Assembly (NCBI GenBank): GCA_026391835.1
Contig: JAPLDF010000065.1
Coordinates: 87,860 to 151,859, forward strand
DNA: 64,000 bases
From: Bacteroidota bacterium
Lineage (GTDB): Bacteria > Bacteroidota > Bacteroidia > Bacteroidales > FEN-979
Direction of reading: 5' to 3'
Shown here: piece by piece, positions 62,643 to 64,000 of the stretch
Numbering within the stretch: the stretch's first letter is position 1
How the letters are laid out: the number at the start of each line of letters is the position of its first letter
Made by a program: the position numbers and the translations under genes
The notes under the pieces: generated by a model
Seen by the model: the letters and a program-made list of their open reading frames with translations, nothing else
Told to the model about the DNA's origin: nothing
Databases searched by the model: none

Positions 62643-63836
62643 ATGAAAAAAACTGCCCTTCTTTTTGTACTCTTAACAGCCCTTGCAAATGTCTTCGGAC
62701 AGAAAAATGTCCGGCAAACTGCATCCAATTATCTGAAAGATGGAAAATTGGACAAGGCCCTTGAGGCTATTAACCAGTGTATCCTGGATCCGGGGACGGC
62801 ACAGGATGCCAAAACCTGGTTCCTCCGGGGAAATATTTACCTCGGGTTAGCCAACTCCGGGGATGAAAAATTTAAAACACTTGATCCGGATCCGCTTTCC
62901 AAAGCATTGGACTCCTATAAAAAAGCAATTGAATTTGATCCCGGGAAAGAATACCATGAAGGGATCGTTGTCAAATTAGAGTGGCAACGTAGTAAATATT
63001 ACAACACCGGGGTCGAAAAGTACAACAGTAAACTGTACAAAGAGGCAAGCAGGAATTTTGGCAAAGGGGCAGAGGTGATGGAATTGGCTGGTGTTACTGA
63101 TACCGCTTCGATTTTGAATGCCGCCACCTGTGCTTCCCTGGCAAACGAGAATGAAGCCTCAAAGAATTACTATCATAAATTGTTGAAGATAAACTACAAA
63201 ACGCCTGGTGTATTGATCGCCTTAACCGATATCTACCGCCTGGATAAAGACTCTGCCAATGCATTAAAATATGTGCGGATGGGGCGTCAATTGTACCCGG
63301 ATGATCTCCGGCTGCTCCTGACTGAAACAGATATTTACCTGGCTTTCAACGATAATCCAAGGGCTCTTAATAATTTAGAAATGGCTGTTGGCAAAGATTC
63401 AGCAAACTCCCCTGTTGAATTTTCGCTTGGAACTATTTATGATAATATGTCCAACGACACAAGCAAAACAATGACTGACCGGCAGGAGGCATTTGAAAAA
63501 GCGATCGTTGCTTATCAAAACTCCATCCGTTTGAACCCTGACAATTTTGATGGAAATTATTACCTGGGCGCTTTGTATGTCAATAAAGCCGCCACTGTCA
63601 ACAATGAGGCGACGAAACTGCCCCTGGAGGAGTCGGCAAAGTATGACAAGTTGAAAAAAGAGACAGACGGGCTCCTGGAAAAGGCAATACCATACCTGGA
63701 GAAGGCAGCGGCGCTTCAGCCGGCGGACATCAACACCCTGGTTGCATTAAAACAGATCTATTCCCGCACCAATAAGCCTGACAAGTTGAAAGCAGTGCAG
63801 GTCCGTCTCGATGGGCTTACTGAAAGTAGGAGATAA
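62643..63836 (+). CDS. Secreted TPR-repeat protein
   Basis: The 397-residue protein has a signal peptide (MKKTALLFVLLTALANVFG). Tandem helical TPR motifs follow over most of the chain: SNYLKDGKLDKALEAINQCI at the start, ALDSYKKAIEFDPGKEYHEG in the middle, then ALNNLEMAVGKDSANSPVEF and AIVAYQNSIRLNPDNFDGNY. TPR proteins of this sort act as scaffolds in the periplasm. An in-frame ATG at 62631 is an alternative start. The partner is unknown. Confidence 0.87.
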   Translation: MKKTALLFVLLTALANVFGQKNVRQTASNYLKDGKLDKALEAINQCILDPGTAQDAKTWFLRGNIYLGLANSGDEKFKTLDPDPLSKALDSYKKAIEFDPGKEYHEGIVVKLEWQRSKYYNTGVEKYNSKLYKEASRNFGKGAEVMELAGVTDTASILNAATCASLANENEASKNYYHKLLKINYKTPGVLIALTDIYRLDKDSANALKYVRMGRQLYPDDLRLLLTETDIYLAFNDNPRALNNLEMAVGKDSANSPVEFSLGTIYDNMSNDTSKTMTDRQEAFEKAIVAYQNSIRLNPDNFDGNYYLGALYVNKAATVNNEATKLPLEESAKYDKLKKETDGLLEKAIPYLEKAAALQPADINTLVALKQIYSRTNKPDKLKAVQVRLDGLTESRR

Positions 63837-63867
63837 ACAAATCGTTTTCGATGGTTGTATGACTATA

Positions 63868-63939
63868 CCGACGCATTCAGCGCCACCCATTCCGACGCAT
63901 TCGGCGCCACCTATTCCGATGCATTCGGCGCCACCCTGT
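63868..63939. repeat. 24-bp tandem repeat, three units, near the window end
   Basis: Three units of CCGACGCATTCGGCGCCACC plus four further bases (period exactly 24 bp) run after the TPR gene, each containing the palindrome GGCGCC (AGCGCC in the first). A weak CACC/GGTG stem followed by seven T (to 63954) may terminate transcription. The remaining bases to 64000 show nothing else. Confidence 0.85.
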
Positions 63940-64000
63940 TAAGGTGCTTTTTTTAGCAATTAGCAGAAAAGTGAAAGGTCAAGCGACCTGACATTCCGAC

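Overview
The window looks like a chromosomal piece of an anaerobic or facultative member of the Bacteroidota, probably an environmental Bacteroidia lineage. Several signs agree on this: TAnnTTTG -7 promoter boxes, few Shine-Dalgarno sites, a short (~287 aa) primary sigma factor, Bacteroidota-only families (DUF5723, DUF5916, a type IX secretion sorting domain, a GYDIA-type GHMP kinase), and the rpsO-pnp-rpoD gene order. I see no rRNA, tRNA, CRISPR array, intact insertion sequence or replication origin.

Layout. (1) 0-6.3 kb: an electron-transfer cluster on the + strand with two very heme-rich secreted cytochromes (20 and 27-28 heme sites), an outer-membrane barrel, and a NrfJ-like OB-fold protein. 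Together they suggest a porin-cytochrome conduit. (2) 6.3-8.9 kb, - strand: SDR, aldehyde dehydrogenase and DUF4342. (3) 8.9-17 kb, + strand: housekeeping block rpsO, pnp, rpoD, rpe, an HD protein, a universal stress protein and ligA. (4) 17-22.6 kb: a self-regulated membrane protein/winged-helix pair, then a convergent ECF sigma/anti-sigma operon whose targets are DUF4097, transglutaminase-like and DUF2807 envelope proteins. (5) 22.7-29.3 kb: a DMT exporter, then hydG followed by a sensor kinase flanked by two TM1266-family small proteins, then carbamate kinase and a second DMT exporter. (6) 29.6-39.8 kb: lipoprotein plus DUF5723 protein, mtaB, inositol monophosphatase, macro domain, DUF5916, and two secreted proteins. 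(7) 39.8-46.2 kb, - strand: a compact mevalonate operon (fni, HMG-CoA reductase, two GHMP kinases, diphosphomevalonate decarboxylase) ending in a UbiA prenyltransferase. (8) 46.5-49.5 kb: a multi-PAS kinase paralogous to the one beside hydG, and a WalJ-like hydrolase. (9) 49.7-61.5 kb: a visibly AT-richer accessory stretch, almost all + strand. It starts with a dead FtsX-type permease and holds a duplicated membrane-AraC regulator pair, a T9SS cargo, and mostly stand-alone secreted or enzyme genes. (10) 61.5-64 kb: a serine hydrolase and a TPR protein, ending in a 24-bp tandem repeat.

A cross-cutting feature is a set of short tandem repeats with a period of 7 or 8 bp. They sit at or just after stop codons in at least eight places. 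Several also form strong hairpins between genes.
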